This document shows positions 25,551-34,759 of a DNA stretch of 64,000 nt, piece by piece. Position 1 is the first letter of the stretch. Each line of letters begins with the position of its first letter. The notes beneath the pieces were generated by a model, which searched no databases, was not told the DNA's origin, and was given only the letters and a program-made list of their open reading frames with translations. The position numbers and the translations under genes are program-made. The stretch covers positions 124,001 to 188,000 of the forward strand of contig NZ_JAVDBT010000003.1 in assembly GCF_030848395.1 (NCBI RefSeq), written 5' to 3'. The stretch is from Pseudogemmobacter lacusdianii (GTDB lineage: Bacteria > Pseudomonadota > Alphaproteobacteria > Rhodobacterales > Rhodobacteraceae).

Positions 25551-26624
25551 ATGACCGGAGTTCTTCCCGACAGCGCCTTGCGCCGGATGATTGCCTCGGG
25601 TGCCATCACCGCAAGCCCTGAGATCATCGACGCCCAAGTGCAGCCCGCCAGCCTTGATCTGCGGCTTGGCAAAGTGGCTTACCGCGTCCGCGCCTCGTTC
25701 TTGGCCGGTAAGGGCCGCACCGTGGCCGAGCGGATTGCTGAATTTGAGATGCATCGGGTGGACCTCAGCAATGGCGCTGTGCTGGAAAAGGGCTGTGTCT
25801 ATCTGATTCCCTTGGCCGAAAGCCTTGCCCTGCCCGCGGGTGTCACGGCTGTGGCCAATGCCAAATCCTCGACCGGGCGGATGGATCTTTTGACCCGTGC
25901 CATCACCGATGGTGGTACCGAATTTGACCGGATTCCCGATGGTTATCACGGGCCGCTTTATGCCGAGGTTTGCCCGCGCTCCTTCTCGGTCCTCGTGCGC
26001 GCCGGGCAACGCCTGAACCAGATTCGCTTCCGCGAGGGCCAAGCCCAGCTTAGCGACCAAGAGCTGACCGCTTTGCACGAAGCCGAAGGGCTGGTCGATG
26101 GTGCGCCCTTGATCTCGGAAGGCCTTGGCTTCTCGGTCGATCTGCACCCGCGTGAGGGCACATTGGTGGGCTACCGTGCCAAGCCCCATACCGGCGTCGT
26201 CGATCTTGACCGCATCGGCCATTACCCCGCGCGCGACTTCTGGGAAGAGGTGCACAGCGAAGACGGCCGCGTCATCCTTGACCCCGGCGCCTTCTATATC
26301 CTTGTCAGCCGCGAGGCGGTGACGATCCCGCCCGATTACGCCGCCGAAATGGCGCCCTATCTCGCGATGGTGGGCGAATTCCGAGTGCATTACGCGGGCT
26401 TCTTCGATCCGGGCTTTGGCCATGCCTCTGCGGGCGGCAAGGGCAGCCGGGGCGTGCTGGAAGTGCGCTGCCATGAGGCGCCCTTTGTGCTCGAGCATGG
26501 CCAAGTCGTCGGACGGTTGGTTTATGAGCGAATGCAGGCCCGGCCCGAGCGGCTTTATGGCACCGGCATTGCCTCGAATTATCAGGGCCAAGGCTTGAAG
26601 CTGGCCAAGCAGTTCCGCGACTGA
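25551..26624 (+). CDS. dcd: 2'-deoxycytidine 5'-triphosphate deaminase
   Basis: Deaminates dCTP to dUTP for thymidylate synthesis. 357 residues from ATG 25551. It is the long, two-domain alphaproteobacterial form (about twice the E. coli Dcd). Trimeric dUTPase/Dcd-fold motifs are AQVQPASLDLRLG, ANAKSSTGRMDLLTRAITDGGTEFDRIPDGYHGPLY and VRAGQRLNQIRF in the first half. A second related half starts around residue 185 (GFSVDLHPREG...) and carries VGEFRVHYAGFFDPGFG. Its promoter must lie within or before the tRNA terminator. Confidence 0.92.
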   Translation: MTGVLPDSALRRMIASGAITASPEIIDAQVQPASLDLRLGKVAYRVRASFLAGKGRTVAERIAEFEMHRVDLSNGAVLEKGCVYLIPLAESLALPAGVTAVANAKSSTGRMDLLTRAITDGGTEFDRIPDGYHGPLYAEVCPRSFSVLVRAGQRLNQIRFREGQAQLSDQELTALHEAEGLVDGAPLISEGLGFSVDLHPREGTLVGYRAKPHTGVVDLDRIGHYPARDFWEEVHSEDGRVILDPGAFYILVSREAVTIPPDYAAEMAPYLAMVGEFRVHYAGFFDPGFGHASAGGKGSRGVLEVRCHEAPFVLEHGQVVGRLVYERMQARPERLYGTGIASNYQGQGLKLAKQFRD

Positions 26625-26630
26625 AACCGT

Positions 26631-26834
26631 TTAAAGTCGGCGGCTTAACCGCTGCATTTTGCGGGCTTTATCGGCAAGGCCTTGCGCGGCATTGGCCTGC
26701 TCGCGCTCGGCCTTGGTCATGGGCTGTGGCTGGGATTTCCCACGCCGCGACAGATGGTTGATCCCGGCATTCACCCCGCGCCGCACCAGCTTGCGCAAGA
26801 GCATGTTCACGATCTGCGACAGCATGCGGTCCAT
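26631..26834 (-). CDS. Small basic protein after scpB
   Basis: 67 residues, MDRMLSQIVNMLLRKLVRRG to QRLSRRL, strongly basic with an amphipathic N-terminal helix. No family recognised. It starts 3 bases after the scpB stop and is the last gene of the argS/nagZ/scp operon. In relatives I recall tatA-tatB-tatC after scpB; they are not here. Confidence 0.65.
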   Translation of the reverse strand: MDRMLSQIVNMLLRKLVRRGVNAGINHLSRRGKSQPQPMTKAEREQANAAQGLADKARKMQRLSRRL

Positions 26835-26837
26835 GGC

Positions 26838-27470
26838 TCAATCCTCGAAAAGCTCGCTCTGGCCGGGCTGCGGCTCATCTTCATCCTCGGACGGAGGTGC
26901 CATTGGCGACGGACGGCTGTCCAGAAGCCCCGCCGCGCGCAGTTCTTTGATCCCCGGCAAATCGCGCGCCGATTCGAGCCCGAAATGGTCCAAGAAACTG
27001 TCGGTGACCACAAAGGTCACCGGGCGGCCGGGCGTCATCCGACGCCGGCCAAAACGGATCCACTCCAGCTCCATCAACAGATCAATTGTGCCCCGGCTCA
27101 CGGCCACGCCACGGATCTCTTCAATCTCGGTGCGGGTGACGGGCTGGTGGTACGCAATGATCGCCAAGGTCTCGATCGCGGCGCGCGACAGCTTGCGCGT
27201 CTCGACCGTCTCGCGGCTCATCAGAAAGCCAAGATCGGCGGCGGTGCGGAAGGCGAAGGCATCGCCCACCTTCACCACATGCACGCCCCGCCCCTCATAG
27301 CGCTTGCGCAGATAGGCCAAAGCCTCGGCCGGGTCGCAGCCATGCGGCATGCGCGAGCGCAACTCGGCCACTGTCACCGGCTCGGTGCTGGCAAAAAGGA
27401 TCGCTTCCACCATGCGCTCTTGCTCGCCCATCGGGGGGGCTGCGAAAAGGCTTTGTTCTTGCTCGCTCAT
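26838..27470 (-). CDS. scpB: Segregation and condensation protein B
   Basis: 210 residues, the winged-helix subunit that dimerises and binds ScpA in the SMC-ScpAB condensin. Typical segments are MVEAILFASTEPVTVAEL, AFRTAADLGFLM, KLSRAAIETLAIIAYHQPVTRTEIEEIRGV and RVGRRMTPGRPVTFVVTDSFLDHFGL-like. The tail is acidic. Its start overlaps the scpA stop by 4 bases. SMC itself is elsewhere. Confidence 0.95.
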   Translation of the reverse strand: MSEQEQSLFAAPPMGEQERMVEAILFASTEPVTVAELRSRMPHGCDPAEALAYLRKRYEGRGVHVVKVGDAFAFRTAADLGFLMSRETVETRKLSRAAIETLAIIAYHQPVTRTEIEEIRGVAVSRGTIDLLMELEWIRFGRRRMTPGRPVTFVVTDSFLDHFGLESARDLPGIKELRAAGLLDSRPSPMAPPSEDEDEPQPGQSELFED

Positions 27471-28258
27471 TCAGGCCCTCGGCGAATTTGGATCGGCGCG
27501 AAGGTCTCGGATTGACGGATCGCCACTTGACCGCGCTTGGCCATCTCAAGGATCGCGGCGAAATGCGCCGCCGTGGCGCTGCGTCGCGCCATCGGCGAGA
27601 CATCCCAGCCATCGGGCAAAAAGCTTTGCAGATCAGCCCATTCACCGACATAGCCGATCAAGCCGCGCATCCGTTCTAGCGCCTGCTCCATCGTGAAGAC
27701 ATGCTTGCGGTCCAAAACGAAGGGACGAAACTCGTCCTTGGTGCGCAGCCGCGCATAGGCGCGCATCAGGTCCAGCAAACTGGCATCATAGGTGACTTTG
27801 CGGTGCAGGCTGATGCCTTCGGGCAGGCCACGGGCGAAGAAATCGCGGGCGAGTTGGTCGCGGCCCATCAGCCGCGCCGCGGCCTCTCGCATGGCTTGCA
27901 GACGTTCCAACTGGAAAGCCAGATGTGCCGCCAGATCTTCGGCACTCGGCCCCGCCTCACCGGGTTCGGGCGGCAACAGCAAGCGCGATTTCAGGAAGGC
28001 GAGCCAAGCCGCCATCACCAGATAATCGGCGGCCAGTTCGATCCGCAGGCTGGCGGCACGGTTGATAAAGGCCAGATATTGCTCGGCCAATTGCAGGACG
28101 GAAATCCGGCGCAAATCCACCTTTTGCGTGCGCGACAGCGTGAGAAGAAGGTCCAAAGGCCCCTCAAACCCATCGACATCGACGATCAGAGCCTCGGCGG
28201 CCAGACGTTCGGCGGTGGCATTGCGCTCCGCCTCGATCCAGTCGTCTTGCTCAGCCAT
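27467..28258 (-). CDS. scpA: Segregation and condensation protein A
   Basis: 263-residue kleisin bridging the SMC heads: FEGPLDLLLTLSRTQKVDLRRISVLQLAEQYL at the N-terminus, YLVMAAWLAFLKSRLLLP in the middle and a C-terminal winged helix. Overlaps nagZ by 8 bases. Its operon with nagZ is typical of Rhodobacterales. Confidence 0.95.
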   Translation of the reverse strand: MAEQDDWIEAERNATAERLAAEALIVDVDGFEGPLDLLLTLSRTQKVDLRRISVLQLAEQYLAFINRAASLRIELAADYLVMAAWLAFLKSRLLLPPEPGEAGPSAEDLAAHLAFQLERLQAMREAAARLMGRDQLARDFFARGLPEGISLHRKVTYDASLLDLMRAYARLRTKDEFRPFVLDRKHVFTMEQALERMRGLIGYVGEWADLQSFLPDGWDVSPMARRSATAAHFAAILEMAKRGQVAIRQSETFAPIQIRRGPE

Positions 28259-29270
28259 GCGCCGCCTCGCTTGTCAGCGCGGCAAGCTCGGCCTCGGCAG
28301 CGGCAAGGTCGAAAGGTTGCGGGGCTTGGCGGCTGGCCAAAGCCGCCCTCGCGCGGGCTTGGCTGTCTGCGCGCATCGCCCCTGCGGCGGCTGCCACCTC
28401 TTCCATCTGGGCAAAATCGCCTTTGCAATGCAAAGCGATATCACAGCCCGCAGCCAGCGAGGCAGCGGTGCGGCTGGCAAGATTGCCCTTTAACGCTTCC
28501 ATATTGAGATCATCGGTCATCAAAAGACCGCTGAAGCCAATCTCCTCGCGGATCAGGCGGATCATCGTCGGGCTTTGCGTGGCGGGCAAGCTGTCGAAGG
28601 CTGCAAAGATGATATGCGCCGTCATCGCCATCGGCAGGTCTTTCAGCGCCGCAAAGGGCGCGAAATCGACCGACCGCAACTCCTCGGCCGAGGCGGTCAC
28701 GGTGGGCAGCTCCAGATGCGTGTCCATCGAGGAAAGCCCATGCCCCGGCATATGCTTGACCACCGGCCAAACCCCGCCCGCCTGCAACCCATCGGCCACC
28801 GCACGGCCGATCTGGGCCACGCTCAAAGCGTCCGAGCCATAGCAGCGGTTCAGCAAGAATGGATGCGTGGCAGCGCGGGCCACATCGGCGACCGGGGCGC
28901 AATTGGCGTCAATGCCCACATCGCGCAACTCGGCCGCGATGATGCGCATCCGCAGATACATCGCACGGGCGGCTTTCGCGGGATCACCAATCTGCGCCAC
29001 TGTGCCAAAAGGCGGCTGCCAGTCGCGCCAATGGGGCGCGCGCATCCGCTGCACCCGACCACTTTCCTGATCGATCAGGATCGGTGCCTCACGCCCCACG
29101 GCATCGCGCAGATCGCCGGTCAGCCGACGCAACTGATCGGGCGTCTCAACATTGCGGGCAAAGATGATGAAGCCAAAGGGATCAAAGTCGCGGAAAAACC
29201 CGCGCTCTTTTGCCAAAAGCTCCGGCCCTGCGCAGCCAAAGATCGCAGCGCCCGTTCCAATTTCACTCAT
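28251..29270 (-). CDS. nagZ: Beta-N-acetylhexosaminidase NagZ
   Basis: Cytosolic GH3 enzyme that removes GlcNAc from anhydromuropeptides in peptidoglycan recycling. 339 residues with DVGIDANCAPVADVA, VVKHMPGHGLSSMDTHLELP (the flexible loop with the catalytic His) and nucleophile Asp in LLMTDDLNMEAL. Overlaps both neighbours by 4-8 bases. Confidence 0.94.
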   Translation of the reverse strand: MSEIGTGAAIFGCAGPELLAKERGFFRDFDPFGFIIFARNVETPDQLRRLTGDLRDAVGREAPILIDQESGRVQRMRAPHWRDWQPPFGTVAQIGDPAKAARAMYLRMRIIAAELRDVGIDANCAPVADVARAATHPFLLNRCYGSDALSVAQIGRAVADGLQAGGVWPVVKHMPGHGLSSMDTHLELPTVTASAEELRSVDFAPFAALKDLPMAMTAHIIFAAFDSLPATQSPTMIRLIREEIGFSGLLMTDDLNMEALKGNLASRTAASLAAGCDIALHCKGDFAQMEEVAAAAGAMRADSQARARAALASRQAPQPFDLAAAEAELAALTSEAAHG

Positions 29271-30193
29271 TTGTGGCTCACCGGGATGCAGCTGGCGTTT
29301 TCGATCAACAAGGCCGAGCAGAAGCGGCGGGCGTCATCTTCGCCCTCGAACCCAAGCGCGCGCAGCCGGTAAAAGGTGCTGCCGCCGCTGACCGCCGATT
29401 GAATGACCATAGATTTTCCCGCCATCAACGCGCCAAAGCGTCCCGCAAGACGGGTCCATTCTGAGCGGGCTTCGCTTTCAGAGTTAAAGGTGCCGAACTG
29501 GACCAACCTTGTGCCAACTTCCAGCGTCTCGGGCGCCACTTCGGTGGGCGGCGCGACCTCAACTGCCAGTTCAGCCCCGCCGCTGCGGTTGGGGCGCGGC
29601 ATTGGGCGTGGCGAGCGGGTGATCGCTCCGGGCGGAGCCGGAGCGCCAGCATCGTCCAAAGCGGCGCTCTCAACGCCGGTGTCTATCTCATCTGGGGCGA
29701 TGCCAAGCGCCTCGGCCAAGGCCAGAGCCACCGCATCCACCTCGGGATCAACCTCGGTCGGCACCAGTGCGGCAGGGCTTTCGCTCAGTTGCGGGGCAGC
29801 TTCGGCGACTTCGGGCGGTACCACCTCGGGGGTCAAAGAGCCCAAGCCGGGGCCGTCGTCTGAAGACAGCTCCACCGGCTTTGGCGCCAGCACCAGACGA
29901 TCAGCGGGCGGCGTTGCGATGCCTTCGGCCACAACGTCATTCACCGCAAGCCCCTGGTGATCGGCGACCGCACCACCGGGATCTTCCGGCGCAATCCGCG
30001 CCGGGCCTTCCAGCGCGCGGATCACCGGCACGCCCGAGATATCGCGCACCGCCAGCCGATAGCCCCAGACGCCCAAACCGACGACCAGCGCAATCGAGCT
30101 GACCGCGCCCGCGATCTGCACCAAACGCTGCGCTTTACCGGGCCTTGGTGGCCCGGCGGGCGCGCCATAATCGGCATAGTCCCTATCCGCCAT
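29267..30193 (-). CDS. SPOR-domain membrane protein
   Basis: About 308 residues from ATG 30193 (30196 also possible; AGAGG lies just upstream). One transmembrane helix at about 24-44, a long acidic/Pro-rich periplasmic stretch, and a C-terminal SPOR domain (about 230-305: GTRLVQFGTFNSESEARSEW, FYRLRALGFEGEDDARRFC). SPOR domains bind denuded septal glycan, so it probably localises at the division site. Coupled to nagZ (4-base overlap) and behind argS. Confidence 0.9.
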   Translation of the reverse strand: MADRDYADYGAPAGPPRPGKAQRLVQIAGAVSSIALVVGLGVWGYRLAVRDISGVPVIRALEGPARIAPEDPGGAVADHQGLAVNDVVAEGIATPPADRLVLAPKPVELSSDDGPGLGSLTPEVVPPEVAEAAPQLSESPAALVPTEVDPEVDAVALALAEALGIAPDEIDTGVESAALDDAGAPAPPGAITRSPRPMPRPNRSGGAELAVEVAPPTEVAPETLEVGTRLVQFGTFNSESEARSEWTRLAGRFGALMAGKSMVIQSAVSGGSTFYRLRALGFEGEDDARRFCSALLIENASCIPVSHK

Positions 30194-30255
30194 CATCGCC
30201 TCTGCCCGGCGGGTTGTCCCCGCCTGTTCCGCTGCTCTTCCGGCATGGGCTGTCG

Positions 30256-31998
30256 TCAGCGCATCTCTTCGACCGGAGTGACGCCCAAGATAGCAAGGCC
30301 ACTGCAAATGACAACGCTTACAGCCTGAACAAGGGCGATTTTCGCCTGAGTAGTGGCCTGATCCTCTTGCACGAAGCGCAAGGAAAGCTCGTCATTGCCG
30401 CGGTTCCACAGACCGTGGAACTCAGACGCCAACTCGTAAAGGTAGAAGGCAACCCGGTGCGGCTCATTGTTGCGCGCGGCGATTTCCACCAAACGCGGCC
30501 ATTCGGCGATCTTTTTCAACATCGCCAGCTCAGCCGCATGCGACAGCTGGCCGTGATCGGCCGCCGCAAGGGTCGCTTGATCCACCGCGATCCCAGCGTC
30601 CCGCGCCTTGCGCAGGACCGAGTTGATCCGGGCATTGGCATATTGGACATAGAAGACCGGGTTGTCCTTGGACTGCTCCAAAACCTTGTCGAAATCGAAG
30701 TCGAGCGAGACATCGTTCTTGCGGGTCAGCATGATGAAACGCGTGACATCCGCGCCCGCCTGCTCGACCACATCGCGCAAGGTGACAAAGGTGCCGGCCC
30801 GTTTCGACATCTTAAAGGGCTCACCGCCCTTATAGAGCTTCACCAGCTGCACCAGCTTGATATCCAAGGGGACTTTGCCGCCGGACAGGGCCGAAACCGC
30901 AGCCTTCATCCGCTTGACATAGCCACCGTGGTCGGCGCCGAAAATGTCGATCAGCTGATCGAAACCGCGTTTCACCTTGTTGTAGTGATAGGCGATATCG
31001 GGGGCGAAATAGGTCCAGGAGCCGTCCGATTTCTGCACCGGGCGGTCGACGTCATCGCCATGTGCGGTCGAGCGGAAGAGCATCTGCTCGCGCGGCTCCC
31101 AATCTTCCAGCGTCTTGCCTTTCGGCGGTTCAAGCACGCCTTCATAGATGAGGCCCGCTTGGCGCAACTCTTCGATGGCAGCTTCAATCTCGCCGGTGCC
31201 GTAAAGCGCTTTTTCGCTGGAGTAGATATCCATCTCAACGCCAAGCTGCGCCAGATCCTCGCGGATCATCTGCATCATCTCGGCGGTGGCGAATTCGCGC
31301 ACATCGGCCAGCCAGACGGATTCCGGCTGGTCGAGCAGGCTGGTGCCGTATTTCGCCTTCAGCGCCTCACCGACCGGGATCAGGTAATCGCCGGGGTAAA
31401 GCCCTTCGCGGATCTCAGGCTCAAGCCCATTGGCCTCGCGGTAACGCTCAAAGGCCGAACGTGCCAGCACATCCACCTGCGCGCCGCCGTCGTTGATATA
31501 ATATTCGCGGGTGACATCATGACCCGAGAAGGCCAAAAGCCGCGACAAAGCATCGCCCACAACCGCGCCGCGGACGTGGCCCACATGCATCGGGCCGGTC
31601 GGGTTGGCCGAGACAAACTCGACGTTGACCTTCAGCCCCTGCCCCAGGTCCGAGCGGCCATAATCAAGGCCTGCGCTCAGCACTTGGCGGATCACATCTT
31701 GCCACAGGGCCGGAGCCAGCCGCAGGTTCAAGAAGCCCGGGCCAGCCACATCGGCGGCCTGAATGCGCGGGTCTTCCAAGAGTTTCACCGCCAAAGCATC
31801 GGCAATCTCACGCGGGTTCTTGCCCGCAGGTTTTGCCAAAACCATCGCCGCATTGGTGGCCATATCGCCATGCGAGGCGTCGCGCGGCGGCTCGACCGCG
31901 ACGGCACTAAGGTCAAGTCCTTGCGGCAAGAGCCCTTCAGCCGTCATCCGGCCAAGGGCATCCACCACCGCGCTGCGGAGATCCGCGAAGAGGTTCAT
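30256..31998 (-). CDS. argS: Arginyl-tRNA synthetase
   Basis: Class I synthetase, 580 residues from ATG 31998 (the open frame extends 10 codons further). It has the N-terminal Add-1 domain, HIGH-type [21 protein letters not shown]-type [14 protein letters not shown] and a C-terminal anticodon-binding domain ([33 protein letters not shown]). First gene of the SPOR-nagZ-scpAB operon. Confidence 0.97.
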   Translation of the reverse strand: MNLFADLRSAVVDALGRMTAEGLLPQGLDLSAVAVEPPRDASHGDMATNAAMVLAKPAGKNPREIADALAVKLLEDPRIQAADVAGPGFLNLRLAPALWQDVIRQVLSAGLDYGRSDLGQGLKVNVEFVSANPTGPMHVGHVRGAVVGDALSRLLAFSGHDVTREYYINDGGAQVDVLARSAFERYREANGLEPEIREGLYPGDYLIPVGEALKAKYGTSLLDQPESVWLADVREFATAEMMQMIREDLAQLGVEMDIYSSEKALYGTGEIEAAIEELRQAGLIYEGVLEPPKGKTLEDWEPREQMLFRSTAHGDDVDRPVQKSDGSWTYFAPDIAYHYNKVKRGFDQLIDIFGADHGGYVKRMKAAVSALSGGKVPLDIKLVQLVKLYKGGEPFKMSKRAGTFVTLRDVVEQAGADVTRFIMLTRKNDVSLDFDFDKVLEQSKDNPVFYVQYANARINSVLRKARDAGIAVDQATLAAADHGQLSHAAELAMLKKIAEWPRLVEIAARNNEPHRVAFYLYELASEFHGLWNRGNDELSLRFVQEDQATTQAKIALVQAVSVVICSGLAILGVTPVEEMR

Positions 31999-32097
31999 CT
32001 GATCAAATCCCGTATGATGCTCTGGCATTGCCAGAGCGGGCTCGCCGGGTCAAGCGGGCGGGCTTACGCGGAGGGCTTTGCAAGAGCGTAACGCAGC

Positions 32098-32123
32098 AAA
32101 AAGCCGCCTCTAGGGCGGCTTTT
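32098..32123 (-). terminator. Terminator of ccmE
   Basis: AAAAGCCGCC (32099-32108) pairs with 32114-32123, followed on the minus strand by TT. It lies 22 bases after the ccmE stop and upstream of argS. Confidence 0.8.
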
Positions 32124-32144
32124 GGGGGGTAAAGCGGGCAAATC

Positions 32145-32624
32145 TTAGCTTTCAGGCTCTTTATACACGCCCTGCTCTTTCAGCGCCTGCGTGACCTCTT
32201 TCGGCATATAGGTCTCATCATGCTTGGCCAACACTTCGGAGGCGACGAAGGTGCCGTCCTGCATCTTACCAAGCGCAACCATGCCCTGACCTTCGGCGAA
32301 AAGATCGGGCAACACGCCGGTATAGGTGACCGGGACGGTCTCATTGGTGTCGGTCACGTTGAAGGTGATGGTCACCCCGTCGCCACGCTTGAGGCTCCCT
32401 TCTTCGACCAGCCCGCCGATACGGAACACCTCATCCGCATCAGGCGGTGTGGTGACCACTTCGGTGGGCGAGCGGAAGAAGTTCAGCGCATCTTTCGGCA
32501 CGAAGAAAAAGATCACCAAAAAGGCGGTGGCAAGCGCTGCAAAAGCCAAAACCACCACCTGAATCCGGCGGCGCTTTTTCAGGCCTTTCAGCCCGCGAAA
32601 CTGCGGCGTGTCGCTGTTTTGCAT
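32145..32624 (-). CDS. ccmE: Cytochrome c maturation heme chaperone CcmE
   Basis: Periplasmic OB-fold protein that holds heme covalently and passes it to CcmF. 159 residues; I chose ATG 32624 because AGGAG is correctly spaced to it (ATG 32630 would abut the SD). It has a membrane anchor at about 22-42, [34 protein letters not shown] and the heme-binding His in [10 protein letters not shown]. It is alone, not in a ccm cluster. Confidence 0.95.
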   Translation of the reverse strand: MQNSDTPQFRGLKGLKKRRRIQVVVLAFAALATAFLVIFFFVPKDALNFFRSPTEVVTTPPDADEVFRIGGLVEEGSLKRGDGVTITFNVTDTNETVPVTYTGVLPDLFAEGQGMVALGKMQDGTFVASEVLAKHDETYMPKEVTQALKEQGVYKEPES

Positions 32625-32746
32625 CTTCATCTCCTGCGGCTGGTGCGGACTGCAACGCGCCGCAACCTGCGTTTAGCAGATAGGGCGCGGGGGGGCCTGT
32701 GTCGAGACCCTGCTCGCCCCCGCGTCAGCAGGTCACAGCTTTGACC

Positions 32747-33799
32747 TTACGGCGTCACGCGCCCTGCGGGCACCCATTGCACGGCCTCGACCGAAGGCGC
32801 TCCCGTGGCCAGCATCACCAAGCGGTCAAAGCCAAGCGCGCAGCCGCAGGCATTGGGCATCAGCGCCAAAGCGGCAAGGAAATCCTCATCAATCGGATAG
32901 GTCTCGCCGTAAGTCGCCTGCTTGATCGCCATCTCTTCTTCAAAGCGCAGGCGCTGCTCGATGGGATCGGTGAGCTCTCCAAAGCCGTTGGCCAGCTCCA
33001 CACCGCAGGCATAGACCTCAAACCGCTCCGAGACCCGCGCATCGCCGGGCACGCGGCGCGCCAAGGCGGCTTCGGCGGCGGGATAGCGGTCAAGCACGGT
33101 CAAACGGCCCTGCCCCAGATGCGGCTCGACCCTCTCCGACAGGATCCGACTGAAAAGATCGGACCAGCTTTCACCCGCCATATGGGCAATGCCAACACGG
33201 TCCATCTGCTCGGCCAAGGCCGCCGCATCGGTGGCACCTTGCGCATCCATCGTGGCGAGAAGATCAATGCCCGCATAGGTGCTGAAGGCATCCGCCACCG
33301 AGACCCGCTCATAAGGCGCTTTAGGGTCGCAGGTCAGATCGCGGTGCCGCAAGAGCCCGTCGCAAGCGAGCCGCACCCAAGCCGCGATATCCTCCATCAG
33401 CTGCTCATAGCCTTCACCCACCCGGTACCATTCCAACATGGTGAATTCGGGCGCATGTTTCGGTCCGCGCTCGCGGTTGCGCCAGACATGGCCAAGGCTG
33501 TAGATCCGCCGCTCTCCCGCCGCCAAAAGCCGCTTCATCGCAAATTCGGGCGAGGTATGCAGATACATCACCTGCCCCGCGCCATCATTGCCGATCGCGG
33601 TGGTGGCAAAGGCGTGCAGATGCGCCTCATTGCCGGGGCTGACTTGCAGCGCCGAAGGGTCCACCTCAAGGAAGTCCTGCTCCGCCAGCCAACCCCGGAT
33701 CGCGCCTTGAATCCGGTTGCGCGCCAGCAAAAGCGGGCGGCGATCAGCGTGGCGCGAAGGATGCCACCAAGGCGTATCTGCGGCGATCTCTGGGGTCAT
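32747..33799 (-). CDS. epmA: EF-P beta-lysine ligase EpmA (PoxA/GenX)
   Basis: Truncated class II lysyl-tRNA synthetase paralogue that attaches beta-lysine to EF-P. 350 residues from ATG 33799 (the frame stays open to 33871 without a good RBS). It carries class II motifs 1-3: FLEVDPSALQVSPG, YLHTSPEFAMKRLL / RIYSLGHVWRNRERGPKHAPEFTMLEWY and GCALGFDRLVMLATG, with no anticodon-binding domain. It sits head to head with its substrate gene efp. Confidence 0.95.
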   Translation of the reverse strand: MTPEIAADTPWWHPSRHADRRPLLLARNRIQGAIRGWLAEQDFLEVDPSALQVSPGNEAHLHAFATTAIGNDGAGQVMYLHTSPEFAMKRLLAAGERRIYSLGHVWRNRERGPKHAPEFTMLEWYRVGEGYEQLMEDIAAWVRLACDGLLRHRDLTCDPKAPYERVSVADAFSTYAGIDLLATMDAQGATDAAALAEQMDRVGIAHMAGESWSDLFSRILSERVEPHLGQGRLTVLDRYPAAEAALARRVPGDARVSERFEVYACGVELANGFGELTDPIEQRLRFEEEMAIKQATYGETYPIDEDFLAALALMPNACGCALGFDRLVMLATGAPSVEAVQWVPAGRVTP

Positions 33800-33889
33800 T
33801 TCGGGTTCCGGCTGGAAATCTGGGCAAGGTTGCGCTAAGGGCGGCGGCATACGCGCCACTGACGCGCCCATATCAAAGGATCACGCCCC

Positions 33890-34456
33890 GTGAAAGTCAT
33901 CGCCTCGTCCCTGCGTAAGGGCAACGTCGTTGAGCTCGACAGCCGTCTCTATGTTGTTCTCAACGCTGAAACGTTCCGCCCCGGCAAAGGCACCCCCACC
34001 ACCAGCGTCGACATGCGCCGCATCTCGGACGGGGTGAAAGTTTCGGAACGTTGGAAAACCACCGATCAAGTGGAAAAAGCCAATGTCGACGAGCGCGACT
34101 ATGACTTCCTCTACGAAGACAGCGAAGGCTTCCACTTCATGCAGCCGGAAACCTACGAGCAAGTCGTGGTGACCGAGGATGTCATGGGCGGCAACAAGCC
34201 CTATGTCCAAGAAGGCATGCGCGTCTTCCTGAAAACTTATGAAGGCGTGCCGATCGCGATCGAAGTGCCGCAGCGCATTACCGTTGAGATCATGGAAACC
34301 GAGCCGGTCGTCAAAGGCCAAACCGCCTCGTCGAGCTACAAGCCCGCAACCGCCTCGAACGGTCTGCGCGTGATGGTTCCGGCCCATATCGGCGCAGGCA
34401 CCCGCATCATCATCAACACCGATGATGACAGCTATGTGGAACGCGCCAAGGACTGA
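33890..34456 (+). CDS. efp: Elongation factor P
   Basis: Rescues ribosomes stalled on polyproline. 188 residues, GTG start at 33890 after AAAGGA. The loop RPGKGTP puts K33 at the site modified by EpmA in E. coli (K34). Three beta-barrel domains are recognisable ([33 protein letters not shown]; domain III end [25 protein letters not shown]). Divergent from epmA; epmB is not in the window. Confidence 0.97.
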   Translation: MKVIASSLRKGNVVELDSRLYVVLNAETFRPGKGTPTTSVDMRRISDGVKVSERWKTTDQVEKANVDERDYDFLYEDSEGFHFMQPETYEQVVVTEDVMGGNKPYVQEGMRVFLKTYEGVPIAIEVPQRITVEIMETEPVVKGQTASSSYKPATASNGLRVMVPAHIGAGTRIIINTDDDSYVERAKD

Positions 34457-34480
34457 TCCTTGGCACCTAGGCTAGGATTT

Positions 34481-34509
34481 AGGGGCGGGCCTTGCGGTCC
34501 GCCCCTTTT
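34481..34509 (+). terminator. Terminator of efp
   Basis: Eleven-bp stem (34481-34491 with 34496-34506, one G-T), loop TTGC, then TTTT. Confidence 0.9.
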
Positions 34510-34525
34510 CTTTTGGGCGCTTCGC

Positions 34526-34729
34526 TCAGCTGGCGATGGCAGGTGCAGCTGCGGCTGCGGCTTCGACCAGCTCTAGCACCACCGGCAGGAAAACGGCCCG
34601 GCGCAGCTCGGTGCCCTCGAACCAAACGGCCGAGACCTTGATCTCACCGCCATAGCGGCCGACCTTTTCAACGGTCATCACCTCACCGCCCGAGCGCAGA
34701 CGCACCAAATCCGCTGGTTTGAAATCCAT
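34526..34729 (-). CDS. Small DUF2158 (YodC-like) protein
   Basis: 67 residues: MDFKPADLVRLRSGGEVMTVEKVG, then WFEGTELRRAVFLPVVLELVEAA. The first 50 residues match the small beta-rich DUF2158 family (VxLKSGGPxMTV-type start, W-F). The C-terminal Ala stretch is an addition. Cytosolic, function unknown. Confidence 0.8.
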   Translation of the reverse strand: MDFKPADLVRLRSGGEVMTVEKVGRYGGEIKVSAVWFEGTELRRAVFLPVVLELVEAAAAAAPAIAS

Positions 34730-34759
34730 TCTTCTTCTCCTAATGCTGCCAAACGCCGG

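Noticed and set aside
30145-32091. 648-codon plus-strand open frame opposite argS
   Set aside because: Antisense to complete ArgS; spurious composition.
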